From Syngnathus acus (Eukaryota; Chordata; Actinopteri; Syngnathiformes; Syngnathidae), in the NCBI RefSeq assembly GCF_901709675.1, contig NC_051101.1, forward strand, positions 4,796,501-4,860,500: 64,000 bases of DNA. The letters are read 5' to 3'. The translations under genes and the position numbers were made by a program. Positions within the stretch are counted from its first letter, which is position 1; each line of letters opens with the position of its first letter. The notes below the pieces were generated by a model, which was not told where the DNA came from, made no database searches, and saw only the letters and a list, made by a program, of their open reading frames with translations. Shown piece by piece: positions 1 to 13,251 of the stretch.

Positions 1-385
1 TTTTTGTTTTTCTCCATTAAGGCATTATCGAGCTCATATTTGAGAGGAAACCAGATACATTCCACCCATTCTTCAACTCATGTGCTTGCATTTAGTGAAT
101 GGAGACAGCCAGTATGGGTTTATGTACAGACTTTTGTCTCACAATCTCAATGGCAATTCTTCTCAAATTTATCATATAATTTAATGGACTGGAAATGCAC
201 AGTGATACTTCATGAAGGAGTGCTGTTGAGGCCAAAAGTGATTTCAGTTATGTGGTCTCCAATTACACATGGTCTCGAATAAAGAACCCTTCATAACAAT
301 ATCACTTAGGCCTACTCACTTTCTCTGACAAAAGCTTGCATTATATTTTCTCTGATGCCATTCATCTGAATGGGAAATCATAAAA

Positions 386-388
<3 letters not shown>
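1..388. other. Unassigned AT-rich sequence
   Basis: No gene, repeat family or RNA was recognised. The open frame at 4-282 (92 codons) has no domain, no splice context and no codon bias that sets it apart from chance. Confidence 0.5.

Positions 389-434
<46 letters not shown>
389..434. repeat. (TA)n microsatellite
   Basis: About 22 uninterrupted TA units, followed by a short TATTTATTTATTT run. Arrays of this kind are unstable in length and common in fish intergenic DNA. Confidence 0.95.
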
Positions 435-435
<1 letters not shown>

Positions 436-2143
436 GTATGTATTTATTTATTTTTCCCTGTGGAAGTCGACCGTGCGGATACTCGACATATTCGTTTTTC
501 GATGCAAAATGTCGGGAGATCTTGAGTTCACTTTGAGGTGACGCTACAACGTTTTTAACAGTTCCTAATATGACGTGTAAAACAGGAACTCATAGGAAAC
601 AACAGGTTTACACAAATTAATACACAAAACGTTGTAGAGGATTGGAAAGAAAAAAATACATTTCAATTAACAACTCAATATGTCTCATTACACTTTCGCA
701 ATGATCTGGATAAGAGTGCCTTTTTTTTTTTACAATGTGAGTTAATAATTGGAATTGTCCGACCATCAGAATCATTTGGCACCTCCCGTCTCTTCCCCAT
801 CCTCTATTAACAAGATGTTATTTTGCTAACTAACAAGTAGATGAACAAACGAACCCAAATGCAAAACATCTACTGAATGAATTCTTTTCACATCTATTCA
901 CAGCTCATCCTTGGTGGAGGTATGCAATTGTTTAGCTTTTATGAGCTTTATGTCCTCACCAAAACAACAATCTTACGGTGGCCTAACAGGCCCAAATCCT
1001 TTGCACAGTATTGTGAATATACATTATTATCCCACTGTTGATTATATGTTTAGAAAACATGGCAAATCATGATGCAGTGTCTTCTGTGGTGCATGTTTTT
1101 GAACGAGGGAGAGAATTGTTCTTAAGTGAATCTGTGTTGCATTTGGGCATGGCAGAGTGTGAACAGACAAGCCCGGGCTGAGACAGGGCTTTCGGCTGTC
1201 CAGGCTGTTTGTTTAATGCCCTGCCGACTGAGAAAGTCTCTCTGAAACAGGTGCAGTAAATATCCCCATTGATCCAGAGGCAGGGGGCCCTATGATGATG
1301 TAGTGGCAAAGAGCCACAGGAGTAAATCTACCCGACAGTAATCCAATCCCATTCTCAAGGCTCTGGGATCTGAGATAGGTGCTTTAAATCCAAAAGTGTG
1401 TCTTTTTGCAGAATTTCCCTTCATGTTGGTGCTGCTTCTCCCGTGTTGTACCTCATGCCTCAGCTCTAGAGTCAATAGCTTGCTGAGGCGCTTCAGGAGC
1501 TATTCTTTATTCTGGTTTTAATTCGAAAGCCTATGATGAGATGGATGCTACAAATTCAGCCTCATGGTAATCGTGCTGTCAAACTCCACCCCAAACTTAA
1601 ACCTGCTCATCTAAAACCAATGCACTGAACTTCTCATAAAATTTATATAGATTGCAATGTGCTTTATCTTGTGAGTATTGATAGAATACTAAAAAAACAC
1701 ATGAGTACCCAATAGTTTATCCTTTAAAATTGACCAGTCTTGAAGATAAATATAACCGTAGTACTCAAAAAGTATGAATGTTTCACAATTCCATACCATT
1801 ATTTAAACTTACAGAACTTAAGAAAATAATTGTAGCTGTTTTTTTTCAAATCTATCAATAAGCAAGGTCCTTAGAAGCATGTAAGTAAAATGAGAACCCT
1901 GAACCCCATCCAAAATTTTTTGGTAAACATGATTAAAGATTGTAAACCAAGCCCTGCTTAACCGTAGTGACCTCTCATTTAAAAAATATTTCGATTCCCA
2001 CAGATATTCTCCAAAAGTCTCCTACCACAATTAAAGTCACATATTACTATATTCGTATCATGGAACATCATCTACCTTCTCTCAGATGCAATGCAGATGC
2101 ATTTTACTTATTTATCTATTTTTTCAATGCATTCATGATGGGT
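435..2143. other. Unassigned unique sequence
   Basis: Non-repetitive DNA. The minus-strand frames at 1067-1309 and 1290-1475 overlap each other, and neither resembles a known protein. I see no gene in this stretch. Confidence 0.45.
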
Positions 2144-2265
2144 GTGAGTCATAATTACCATGGGGAGACATGCAAACACCACACAGCGAAGCCAGACACT
2201 GAATTGAACCCACAAACTCTAAACTGTGAGATGGATGTCCTAAAACTCATCCAACGTGTTGCACT
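2144..2265 (-). mobile_element. tRNA-headed SINE fragment (5' half)
   Basis: Read on the minus strand, this matches the head of the SINE family that recurs through the window. It has a CTGTG-type word next to the leading TTTAGAGTTTGTGGGTTCAAT stretch, which is a B-box-like element, followed by the body words GTGTTTGCATGTCTCCCC. It is diverged and lacks the tail. Confidence 0.55.
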
Positions 2266-2689
2266 GTTTTACTTGCTAATAACGTAAAGCCAGAAAACTT
2301 CCACAATCCTGAAAAGTGACCGTATCATTCACAAAGCACTGTCTTAACATTGCGACGACAACGTAGCTGACAGCAACCTCTGGTTAGGGCCCTTACTAGG
2401 AGTTGCTGGTGGGCCGCAACAGACCAACAGATGGTTAATAATTGTCAATGATACAACACTTCAACACTTTGAGAGTTGGAGACCTTTATAAATTGACCCC
2501 TAATAGCAGGGTTGTTTGGAATATAAAATAATGAAACAAAGTTATCAATCAGTGCATGCAAATATGTTTATGTTAAATGAGAAAAGGCAGTTTAGCGAGT
2601 CCTATCAAGCATCGGTGATTGCCTGCCTTCCTTAACTCAGTTGCGGCACCTCTGCCCACAACATAGGATATTTGTTTAGGATAATCTTT
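2266..2689. other. Unassigned unique sequence
   Basis: No gene or repeat was recognised. The part just before 2690 may be diverged LINE 3' UTR, but nothing in it can be proven. Confidence 0.35.
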
Positions 2690-2769
2690 TACTGATTATC
2701 TATGTGAAGCCCTTTGAGACAGCTTGTGATTTAGGGCTATACAAATAAACTTGACTTGACTTGACTTGA
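2690..2769 (+). mobile_element. LINE 3'-end fragment with (TTGAC)n tail
   Basis: The words GTGAAGCCCTTTGAGAC, GTGATTTAGGGCTATACAAA and TAAACTTGAC, followed by TTGAC TTGAC TTGAA, match the common 3' terminus of fish CR1/L2-group LINEs, which end in short tandem repeats rather than long poly(A). Only the last ~80 bp are recognisable, as expected for an extreme 5' truncation. The clade comes from remembered family structure, not from a search. Confidence 0.6.
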
Positions 2770-2950
2770 ACAACTACTGGCTATTGGGTCTTTTGCTGAA
2801 TTTAATGGCAAAAGAGAAAAAAATCTAATATGTGAATCTAACATGTTTTGCTCGAGTCTCTCAGGATGAGTTGAGGTCCTGCAAAATATGTAGAGTCTTG
2901 ATTTTTGTGCTACAAACCCTAGAAAATCTTGGATGAATTACCACCTCAGG

Positions 2951-3304
2951 TGTCACGCATCTGCGTGACCCGGACTCTGAACATATTGCCTGCACCTGCG
3001 GCTTTTTCCACACCTGCTCCCAGCTTGTTAGGCACTCTATAAAAACCCAGCAGACCCACTCCTCTGGTTCAGTTTGTTCTCTTTACCCTACCAGTGTGCT
3101 ACCTCCATTGCCCGGTCAGTTACTCTGCCGGTTACTCTGCCTGTTACTCTGCCTGTTACTCTGCCTGTTACTCTGCCTGTCTTTTAATATCCTTGTCGCT
3201 TCCTGTAATCTGTTTCTCCACTACCCCTTTCCCTCCAATAAACCCCTTTATTCGTCCAAGCCGCATTTGGTCACCCTGTCTCCGCCTGTGAGATTAGGAG
3301 TACA
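2951..3304 (+). mobile_element. Probable solo LTR (Ty3/Gypsy-like)
   Basis: The segment starts TGTCACGCA and ends in TACA, so it has the TG...CA form. It has a TATA box (TATAAAAA at 3038-3045) and a polyadenylation signal (AATAAA at 3237-3242) at plausible LTR spacing. The 4-bp word CAGG lies immediately before 2951 and again at 3305-3308, a possible target duplication, although Gypsy elements usually give 5 bp. No gag-pol reading frame flanks it, which is why it is called solo. The first bases form a near-perfect hairpin (GTCACGCA / TGCGTGAC). The right edge is uncertain by a few bases. Confidence 0.55.
3117..3176 (+). repeat. 12-bp minisatellite inside the LTR
   Basis: Five tandem copies of a 12-bp unit (consensus CTGTTACTCTGC; the first two units differ at the first bases). 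The unit length is a multiple of three, so all frames stay open and translate as short periodic peptides. These are repeat artefacts, not genes. Confidence 0.9.
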
Positions 3305-6300
3305 CAGGGGATAACATGTTTTTGTTGAGTTCGGTCTAACAGCTATTTTTAACAAATTTTTGGTTGCCAAATCCAAAAGTGATCTTGGATTATCGCTATC
3401 ACATCAGGTTTTTAGCTATAGGATTTCTTAAATTAATAGTAAGAGTAATAATAGACGGCATGATTGTTGGTATTTAAACAAAGCTAAGATGGGATAGTTC
3501 AAATATTTGTAAAGTAAAAAAAAAAATCCAAATAAGAGAAAAGCCACTACAAAGCCTCTTAATTCAAACTATGCTAGATTTCTGTTTGCAGATATTGGAA
3601 GTGGTTCCTTACTGGGAGCTGCACACACACTTGTAGATGCACAATAAATCTCAATTGTTACTGAACAAATACAAACAGCTAATCAGTGGAATTTTTTTTA
3701 TCCAGTCATCTATGGAGCACAATTTTGATGTGCTTGAAAAAAACAAACAAACAAACTGACAGCAATTTTGAAATGTGTGCCACTTTCAGTTTTAATCAGA
3801 ATATAATCATTTGAATCTTTTTTATTTTTTATTGTTCCCCATATCATACTTTAGAAATCTCAGTATATTTTCTTCGAATTCTACCAATTTGATTTTCCTC
3901 AATATAGAACCTGACATCTTTGTCGTTGTCTCGCTGATTTCTTTTTTTCTTTCAAGTTTGAATTAATTTTCCAAGGACTATATTGATAGCATTTTTATAG
4001 GCAGCAAATGTACAGGTTTTCTTTGGGAAAACTGTTTTCCAATCATTTTTTGTAGTCTTAATATAATCATTTGAAATTAGGAGACATTCAAACTGACTTT
4101 CTGCAAATATGTGAAGGAAAATAAATGTGACTTCTTTACATTTAAGTTGTAGGCACTGACTGATTCTGGAAGTTTAACTACGTATTCAGCATAGGGTATA
4201 ATTAAGGACAGATTGTTGGCACGCTTGTTGAGGCGTAGGAGCAGGGGTGAGTTTATCTTGGGTCCATAAAATGAGAGAAAGGTTACCGAAGGAAAGTGGG
4301 GGTGTTTTGGTAAATCAATAAATGCATGGAAGATAGCGATGGTCTACCTGAAGAAGAACAAGTCATCAATTAAACAAACTTGGCAAACAGGGCCAATTCA
4401 TCAAAGTGCGGCATAGGTCAGCTATTGGGTTCAGCTCGACGTGACAAATGCTGGACCTCCTCTGTGTGCCCAAGGTTGCAAATCGATAGAGATCATCGTT
4501 GTGATGTGGCCTTTTATCTCACAACCTGCTCCTATATCATTCCCAGGAAAGAGACCTCAAAGAATGGGGGAGAGCTTGAAGGACTGATTTATTGTCACAT
4601 CATATGGGCATTAAATGTTCAAACCGTTATCTTCAATTTTGTTGATGAACTTTTTCCCTAAGCAAGGAATTTTCAGTGTTTCACCGGGCTCTCCGTCTGT
4701 TATTTGCCAGTCATGCCTATAGTCTCGTTAACATGTTATTGCCCACAGTGGAATTGAATCCTCTTAACACATGCTCACTCCCACTCCAAGGTACTAATTC
4801 AAAAGTGTCAAATCTCTCCGACAATAGCCTCCTGGCTGGCTGGTATTGATCGAGTGATTATGAAATTCCATGCCGATAAGAAGTCATGACTTTCTGTACA
4901 GTCCAGTGATTAGGCGCTACTTCACTCGCATGGAGAGCTTCCTCATTATCACAGACCATTATGAGGAAATCATGTTTCCCAACGGAATAATATAAATATA
5001 AATATCGCCTTATTCTAATGGGCAAGTTAACATTTTAAATGTTATGCTTACCATTCTTCAGTTACACATACAAATAAACCTTACAGACAAAATTGGGATC
5101 AGTGACATTCAAAATAAAAGTCACTTAGGTCTTTTGAGTCATTACATATTTTGAAGATATCCAAACGTATGCAATTCGTGCTGATGTATGGAAGATTTAG
5201 GTTGCCACAGTAGGTGATTGACATGATGAAACATCAATGCAAAAGCCTTCCTGCCAAGCAATAATCTATCCAAACTGATCACGCTTAAAATAACCCAAGG
5301 GTATTGATCACTTGTGCTGAGCCAGAAGAGGTCGCAACCAGTTTTGCAATCACAATCAAGCTGCTTCAGTAGACTTCCCTCCAATCTTTGCGATATTGTT
5401 TTTTATTTCCCAATTGTTGTTTTTAGCAAAAGCAAAGATGGGGCGAAGTTCACTGAATAATCGCGTGAGCAAATACTCCAATCGCACAGAATCTAGGGAT
5501 ATCAAAATATACGGTCCATAAAATTATCAAAACATTCATTTAATTATTATTAAGACTTTTTAGAATTAATTATTAGAATTAAGAAATATTTATGCATGTA
5601 AGCGGAGAGTTCATAAATTAACACAGAATACTTGTGCCCTTCCATTCCTCAGGTGGGTCTGCCCTGTCACCCATAAGTTTTTTTGTGGTGTAACATCAAA
5701 CTGGAAAAAAAACTGTATTGACTGGAACTTAAGCAGAGGTACGTATATACTCAGTTGCTTTAGAGTTTATACTCTTATAATTGTAAAACACTTAAGGTAG
5801 ATAGATCATTATCTGAAGCTGCAAAATACTCTTAAATAATGGTCTCCTAGTGAAATGATTCCTATGAAAATTCCACCTCTGTGATATCGTCATATTTTAC
5901 TTACCAATGTCTGTAGACCTTATCAGGGATCCTGCCATTCATCTCAAGTCTCAAGAGTGCCTTTGTCAATTTTTAATCTTACACATCAGACAGCACTCAT
6001 GCAATGTCGTGAAAATATTTTATCTGGATGAAACGATATTCCCTCTCTATTAGTAGATGTGTAACGTCCATCTTGTCTCCTACACACTAACTGAATTATT
6101 AAGGACTTGTTTAGCAGTGTGCATGTTCCTAAAGGTCGAAAAGTTAATTAACTACCATATAAACTAAAAGCGCCTATCCATCGGAATTACAATGGAAATT
6201 AACATCGTTTGTTCACCAACGTCAGATAAAGTACAGCAAATGTAACCAATACCTGTTTTTCTAGGTCTGCTGGCCTAAGAGCATTTTATAGCAAATACCA

Positions 6301-6954
6301 TGTCAACCTTTATACACTTCTCCTTTCTCCCAGCTGTTCTTTAGGCACAAAAATCCCTAATGACTATGACAGCCACAGTATCTTTTTCACAACAGTCTGC
6401 TCATGTCAATCAGCAAGATGCTGATAAACATCTGTGTTTTAATTAAATGTGTGCAAACTACCCTTACTTCACACAAATGGCTTTCATGTTTAACCATTTG
6501 AAATCATATCAGATGCTGCACAGCGCAGAAACAGCCAATCAACAGAAATGATTTCATGAAGAGGGCTCTTGGGTTACAGCGTCAAATATAAGTCACAGTG
6601 ATCCCATATTTTTGGACTTCGTTCATTTGAGCTCAGGCAAGTAAGAGGGTAGTTGTGACAAACATTATTACCATGGCTGACAAACCATTCTTGCTAGGCT
6701 TTTTGTGTCTTGGCAGCTTTATTTCTGCAGTCTAAGACATCATGGTTTGATTTCTCAGCTTGTTTATTTGTTCACCTAATGTCGGCATTCACAGGAATAC
6801 ATAGAAAATTTACTTTTAGTATGACTTTGACCAGTCATGTTTTTTTATTTTTTTATTTCAAGGATACAGACACAATGCAACCAAATCATTATTATTTTGC
6901 ACACAACTAATGCAACTTTAATTTTGGTTGAAATGACTCAATATTATATGTGCA
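3305..6954. other. Long unassigned unique stretch
   Basis: About 3.6 kb of AT-rich DNA with no recognisable repeat or coding exon. The largest frames (4380-4661 plus, 93 codons; 5142-5384 minus, 80 codons) show no domain and no paired splice sites. Short homopolymers and an (AAAC)n patch near 3745 are the only simple repeats. Confidence 0.4.
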
Positions 6955-7180
6955 GTATGGTGGCCAAGTGGTTAGCACATCCCGGTCATAGATCTGAGGT
7001 TGTGGGTTTGACGCTGGGCTCAGGCCTATTTGTGTGGGGTTAGCAAACATAATGCTTCTTTAATTACCTGAAGACTCAAAATTGCCCTTGGGTGTGAATG
7101 GTTGGTTGTCTATAAGTGCTATGCTATTAGCTGGCAATCACTTCAGGGTGTACCCCACCACTAAAATCAATAGACTCCAG
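6955..7180 (+). mobile_element. tRNA-headed SINE with visible A and B boxes
   Basis: The head reads TGGTGGCCAAGTGGTTAGCAC, with an A-box-like TGGCCAAGTGG. About 30 bp later comes GGTTGTGGGTTTGA, a B-box-like word. This is the Pol III promoter layout of a tRNA-derived SINE. The body follows (TGTGTGGGGTTAGCA, then AAATTGCCCTTGGGTGTGAATGG, then CTGGCAATCACTTCAGGGTGTACCCC). The last part of the tail is missing or decayed. Confidence 0.7.
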
Positions 7181-8629
7181 TTTATGATTATGTATCCCCA
7201 GTTTCGAAGTTTTCAGTCAATACTCTTCTATTTCATTAACAACACTTTGTTGGCTTTTGTATAATTACATATACAGTACATATAGCACAGGAGTATGAAT
7301 AATTTGGAGCTTCACTATGACCTTACCCCCTAAATTTTACATAGTCACTCCACAGCAGCTTGATGAGAAACAGAAGACTTTTGCAAGTGTGCATTTACTG
7401 TGGTTTAGTGACGTACGAAAATAAGTTTCAGATAGATCCTTTGCACCCTCTGTTTTAGTTTTTCCTTGGCACTCTTAGATCCACTAACCTATAATTGTCA
7501 CATGGCATTTGAAGGTTGTGTAAATATGAAAGTACTGTACACATGTACACAAGCCCACTTTTCTTAAATTATTACTGGTGCCTATAAATGCGTGCTTTCT
7601 CAGCCACATCTTCTGTTCTGGAGTGGTTGATGAATCCATATGAAATAATTTAAACTGGGGTGAATCCCATAAATAACTGTCATATTAAACACTTCAAGAA
7701 AGTTTATGAGTGTGAGCAGTAATATGCTCCATCCGTGGGTTGTAAAGTATGACATGTGGATATTATATAAAAAATTTAACTGTCAATCGTCATGGTTATC
7801 TTGCCATCTTAAGTGGCGGTACCCTGATACCATGCAGGCTTGAGTTTCAGGACAATGCAATTCAATACAGGCAACAGAAACTCTCATCAGTCCTATCATT
7901 TTGTCTCTTCCCTTTTCAAATCTCTTGCAACCAGTTTCCAAAGGAGAACAAGACTGTTCTCAGTCAACAGGTACGTATGTGCAATAAGACTTAACTATAC
8001 AGACACCAAGTTCATTGTAGTTTTTCTTAAATATTGAACTCAAAGTTCAAAGCAAACATTTGAAAGATTTTGTAACAGAGTATATGTCATCATTTAAACC
8101 TTTCATTTAGATTTATGTATGTTTGAGTTAGGCCCGGATATACTGTAGAAAAGATGACTTAAGTTAGGAAATGCAACGTCATCATGGGAAATTTTAATGA
8201 GTCCCTTCTTTGGAGTCATGGCCAGATGATCAGCTGGGTTGTAATATGATCCATGTCTGATATTCTCAAACTCTCCGGCAGAATTATTAAAAGCTCATCC
8301 TCTTAATGCGTTCACGGTATCCTCTTTCACTCAGAGACATTCAAGCAACTGGGTTATTTTTTTTCCCAAGGTATAGCGTTCGTGAATAAACCAGTCCACC
8401 ATGAGCCACTGTGAGTTGTGATGGTAAAAATGAACCCTCTCTTGGCAGTCAGGAAGATGTAATACTCTTCTCGATCTGTCAAACTTAAGCATGATATTAT
8501 GTATATGAGCCCTAATTCGTTGTCGTTACTGATACTAATTAGATTATGGTGGTCATCAGTTGCAAAAAGGATCTTAAAAGTGGAGGTATTTTTGATCCTA
8601 AGTGGATTTTGCCTCTGAGCAAAGGAGTA
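7181..8629. other. Unassigned unique sequence
   Basis: No repeat family or exon was recognised. The frames at 7749-7994 and 7840-8037 overlap in different phases and have no domain features. Confidence 0.4.
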
Positions 8630-9080
8630 AGTCCCCCCAAGCCTGTACTAATTACATCTGTAATCAAATGCATTTTGTGCCCCCTTGTTAATGACATTGA
8701 TCTTTAGGAATATCCAAGCCTATATTCTGTGAGATTATTGGATAAAGTGCAGGGCGAAGTCCGTGTGACCTCAGTAGGATGATGTCGTTTCAGACATAAG
8801 TAGGTATTAAATGGATATAATTGACAGTGACCCTTCCTGGCACCCAAGTGTGCTGAGGCCTGTGGTCCTTGGATCATATAGCAGAGAGGCCAAATTTGCA
8901 TGAGTTAGAAATGGCACAATTAAAATGAAGAGACGGCAAATGAGCAGGGAGATGGATGAATGCTGAGCCAGTGAGATTATACCTAATAGGGGCCACAGGA
9001 GCAATGGTCAGAGATTCACTGATGAAGTAAATGTCACAATCATGGGACAGGATTTGGAAACTTTGGCTCAATTTCGGAAA
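8630..9080. promoter_or_regulatory. Candidate conserved noncoding element
   Basis: A low-repeat block of intermediate GC with homeodomain-like words (CTAATTACATC, TAATCAAATGC) and no coding potential. Three overlapping minus-strand frames of 65 codons each are chance. The call rests on composition and motif density only and is weak without alignment to other fishes. Confidence 0.25.
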
Positions 9081-9692
9081 ACATGAATCATTTATGTATT
9101 CGTAAGTTTCCTTTCATGTATAGCAGCTATGGGCGCATTGTAGGAGGCCATTGGCTATTTTTGCCTATTGATCATTTAAAAGGTCAGGAATTTACAACCC
9201 TAATCAATATGATAATGTTTATAGATGATTTGTGGTAACGTGAGGGAAACCTTTCACTATATGATTTGTGTTCAGCCTGGAGCAACATAAAAGCAATTGT
9301 TATGCCAAGCCATGGGCTAGGTTTATAAATGCATCTAACTATAGAGCTCTATTACATTGACACATTTATCTTGTGATTGCTTCACCCGTGCAGTGGATCT
9401 CATTGTGGGGTGTTGCTTGTTTGGATTTGTGCTCTAGTATTGGCATGATGATGGTAATTGGAATGTTGCTCGAGTGAATCAGTGCCAGCCGGAATGGGCA
9501 GATTGCATATGATGATCATGTTCTGACCAGATGGCAACTTGGCACCAGAGCTTGGATTGACTGGTTCTGTTACATATGTTTAAATTCACATTTGTGGACT
9601 CATGTGATGTATGCATACTGTATGTATCTACTCGGGGGTGGTTAAATGGGTAAGAAGAGTGAATAAAAAGCACATTTTGATAAATTACACAG
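9081..9692. other. Unassigned unique sequence
   Basis: No gene or repeat was recognised. Confidence 0.4.
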
Positions 9693-10110
9693 TAAGGGCC
9701 CTATTTTGGTCGACTGGCATAAAAACAGGCAAAACTCCATTTTGGTACCAGCGCAAGTCTAGTTTGGGGCCCTACTGCGCTCATCTGGACGTGCCAGAGC
9801 ACGAAGCAGCCTTCCCCCCGATGCACTTGATGATTTGGTGACAAAAAGCAGCACGTTGTCATTTTCATGCAGGGGCAATGGTTTAGTTTGCCATGTTTGT
9901 GAATCTAGTAGAGGCCCTACGCCTCACTGGGCATTTCTGCCTCACCCTCCGCCGCATCTTCAAATCTGGTTACAAAAAAATGGAGGTCTAACTCACGGCA
10001 CAGGTAAATTAATGTGATTATGGTGCATTTGGTCAAAGCCAGACATGCTCTGGGGTCATGCGTGGTGGTTAATATCGGCCTGCATTCACAGGTATGACAA
10101 GCCCTCTGAA
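9693..10110 (+). repeat. Candidate interspersed repeat, family unknown
   Basis: A patch richer in GC than its surroundings, beginning TAAGGGCCCTATTTTGG. It resembles a repeat seen widely in fish genomes, but I cannot name the family. No matching inverted terminus is visible at the right side, so it would be an incomplete copy. The frames at 9611-9841 and 9835-10017 lie inside it and have no known domain. Confidence 0.3.
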
Positions 10111-13100
10111 TCATGGTAGAAATCATTAAACATAATTACTCATTAAACACATTAAAATCATATTATCAAATATTTTATCAGCACCTCTGTCAGACAGACG
10201 AACAATCGAGGGTGCAAGGCTGTTTCCAATTGCCCATGTGTATTGCACCTGTTCTGTTCTAATAGTGCATGGTAATGTTCTTTCTTGCGTTGTTCGTATA
10301 ATATTAACAAGTTCATTTTTCGATTTGTATGTATAAATGATAAATGACCCCAGCACAGTTTTGCACATAAGGCCAGATAAACTTTAGCTTTAGGGCATTT
10401 GCAGCTGCCAACAGTGGTAGCAAAAACTTTAATCTTTGTGCTCAGAATTTCACTTCCTATTTCTGCACAGGCAGCTTGATGAGAAGCAGACCAGGGGTGT
10501 TTTTGACACCCGTTGGAGGAAATGATCACACTGAGTGAATGGTTCTTTTGCTACGAAGCCTGTCTACTGCGGTTCCTGTTGGTTGTTTCTTCAGCCTCTG
10601 CTACCTAATTAGAGGATTATGCAAAGGTGACAGAGGACCTAGTTAACTTGCCATACAGCTACTTTCTAGGTGGGCCTACAACTAGGCAAACCTGTGGATA
10701 TAAAAAAGGTCCTGAGATTTCCAGGGATGCTCAAACAACTCATAAAAACTGATTAATGAAGTTGTGGGGAAGGAGAAAAATGTGAATTAAACTAAATATA
10801 AAAGTTTAATTAAAAAGGAAAGCATAGTGGGGTGAAGAAGTTTTCAATCAGTGTTCCTGCCCGGAGCATAAAATGAGATACACTCTACCACAGCTGACAG
10901 CAAACCAGAGGTAAACAAGCACCGCTATCAGAATGGAGCAGAGAGGCTTTGCATAGGTCGGCCTATTGCTCTAATGGAATAGATTGTGCAGGAATGAATC
11001 TTCCACATGGGTTGTAGGAGGCAGCTGGTAAGATGCTGCTTTATGATCAAGAGGCTGGTCAAGTGTGGGAGATTTTCCACTGTCTCAGGCTGAAAAAAAA
11101 AAGAAACGTTGCTTGGTCATTGAGTGAAAGCCAAATGGATTCTTTGGTGGATGAATCAATGCCTTTAAAGTGTGAAAGCTTCATATGTTTACAATAAATT
11201 GACGATTATTCTTTTTCGTAGTCTAAATTAACACCGGTAAAACCACATAAAAAGTCTTGATGCGACCCCTCCCTTTTCATGCAATGGATTATTTCAGCTT
11301 CTATAGCACACGGAAAGAGGAGGAGAGTTTTCACCAGTTTTCATCAAACCCAAAAAAGATTTTTTTTATAAATATGATCACTTTACTTACATAGTGAAAT
11401 AAGTGTCATGCTTCTCAGGATTACAACAGAACAACAACAATTAGAAAAAAAAAAAAAGCCCATCTAATTCAAGAATCCAACAAGCCCAACCAGTTACCGG
11501 GTTTGGGATTTGCCATTTTAATTTTCACACAAAACAGACAAAGCAATTACGCTACAATAAACTTTGCAGTGGAAGAAGAACGTTTGCCATAAATTGCTAT
11601 TACTAATTCACGTATAACAATGGGTAAACATTACCACAACAAAATGGGTTAAAGAGCAAATTGCCAAAAAAAAAAAAAAAAACACAACCCTTGATTGTTT
11701 TTTGAATTTGCCTTGTTGAGAGCACAGGGAAATGCATAGAATTAATATATAAATCCAAATGTGCTTCTTCCTAATTGTAAAACTAAACAACTAAATATAT
11801 TGGTCACAATGAAAACTTCATTTTTTTTATTTTAATCAGTTAAGTCATCAGTGAACAGTTGATATGCTGAATGGTGACGATTAAAGATGCTTATTTAATG
11901 TAAAGATATAATCTGAGTTGTGTATGTTACTAGTAAGATCATCCTCACACAGCAGTCAAGGACAAACATTATTAGTACTGCTGTGCTGAACGCCATACAG
12001 CTAAATTGAGCAAAACAAACTGGCACCAGTAAAACACTATCGATGCGGCCTGTAGATTTCATTACAACACTGTGCTATTTCATCTAATGACAAACTTCAG
12101 CAAAATGTTAGAGAGAGAGAAGGGAAGGAAGGACGATCAGGGGTGGGGAGGGTGGTTGTCGGTGCATTCCTGGCTTTGCTGTCAGAAGGAGGCTCGGTCC
12201 AAGTGGGAAAACGTCAGCACTGTCATTGGAAGGAGGGCTTGATGGTGCAATGATAGGCCTCTGTAATGACTACTGGAGATGTGGCTTCAGTGAATCATAT
12301 AACCTGACGTGTGATTCATGTTTGCAACTGTGGGTATGTGCCAAAGCATGAGATAACCATTTGTAGTCTGTAGAAATAAAGATTGGGCATGTGGCAACTC
12401 TGTCAGTGAAAGACATCCTTATTTATTTTCCTGTAATCAGACACTGCCTGCGTTATAGTGGTCATGTATGACGCTCGTCATGAAAAGTTTCTTCCTGATG
12501 ATATCACAATCTAGCTCCATCTCAAAATAGTAATCACATTCATCAATGATTGTATTCTCCTGGTCAATATATGAGGTATCCCAAAACAATACCATCCATA
12601 CAGGAACTGTGCAAGCTGTATATGTTCTGCTTTTGCCATTATGGGAGACTATTGCTGTGTTTTTGACACTGTCAGGGTGGGAAGTAGTGGATTGGGTAAT
12701 GGCTAGTAGTGGCTAATTAACCTGAGTAATAATTTAACAACGTGGTTATTATTGTGGCTGTGTTCCAAGTCATGTAAAAGGCTTCATCTACGTTCAGGTG
12801 TTTATAATGGGTTTTGTTCATTATTGAGCTACATGACACAGTACAGTTGTCTACCAATGCAAAGTACAGTAATAAACAAGCATGTCTTTCTGTAGTGTCA
12901 TTTTTTTTATTACAATATAACCCCTAATTCATTTGATCTATTCATTCCCTGTGAATACCAACAGTATTGTAAGATTGTACTGTTTATGAACCCCACTTGA
13001 CTTGAACACTGTATACTTCAGCATGATTCTGACATTTTCTTCATTTGAAAGATAATTTGTTAGTTGTCAAGTCATTGATTAGATTAGTGAGGCATGGCAT

Positions 13101-13233
13101 CATATACCTGACATCAGCAAAGCACAAGATGGAGGATAGCAATTATTTAAAAAAGAAAATTGATTGTGTCTTTCTCCTGTGTTTGGCCACAAAGAAAGAA
13201 AAAGGATAAATCTCCACAGCTCAACCCTTCCAT
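10111..13233. other. Long unassigned unique stretch
   Basis: About 3.1 kb with poly(A)/poly(T) runs near 11092, 11443, 11667 and 11822 but no recognised element. The 123-codon minus frame at 10158-10529 has no domain and shares its span with another frame. Confidence 0.4.
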
Positions 13234-13251
13234 CCCCCCCCCCCCCCCCCC
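13234..13251. repeat. Poly(C) run of 18
   Basis: Eighteen consecutive C residues, and G-quadruplex capable on the minus strand. Homopolymers this long are prone to length error in sequencing. Confidence 0.9.

Noticed and set aside
3094-3314. Periodic SACY-type frames
   Set aside because: Translation of the 12-bp minisatellite inside the LTR.
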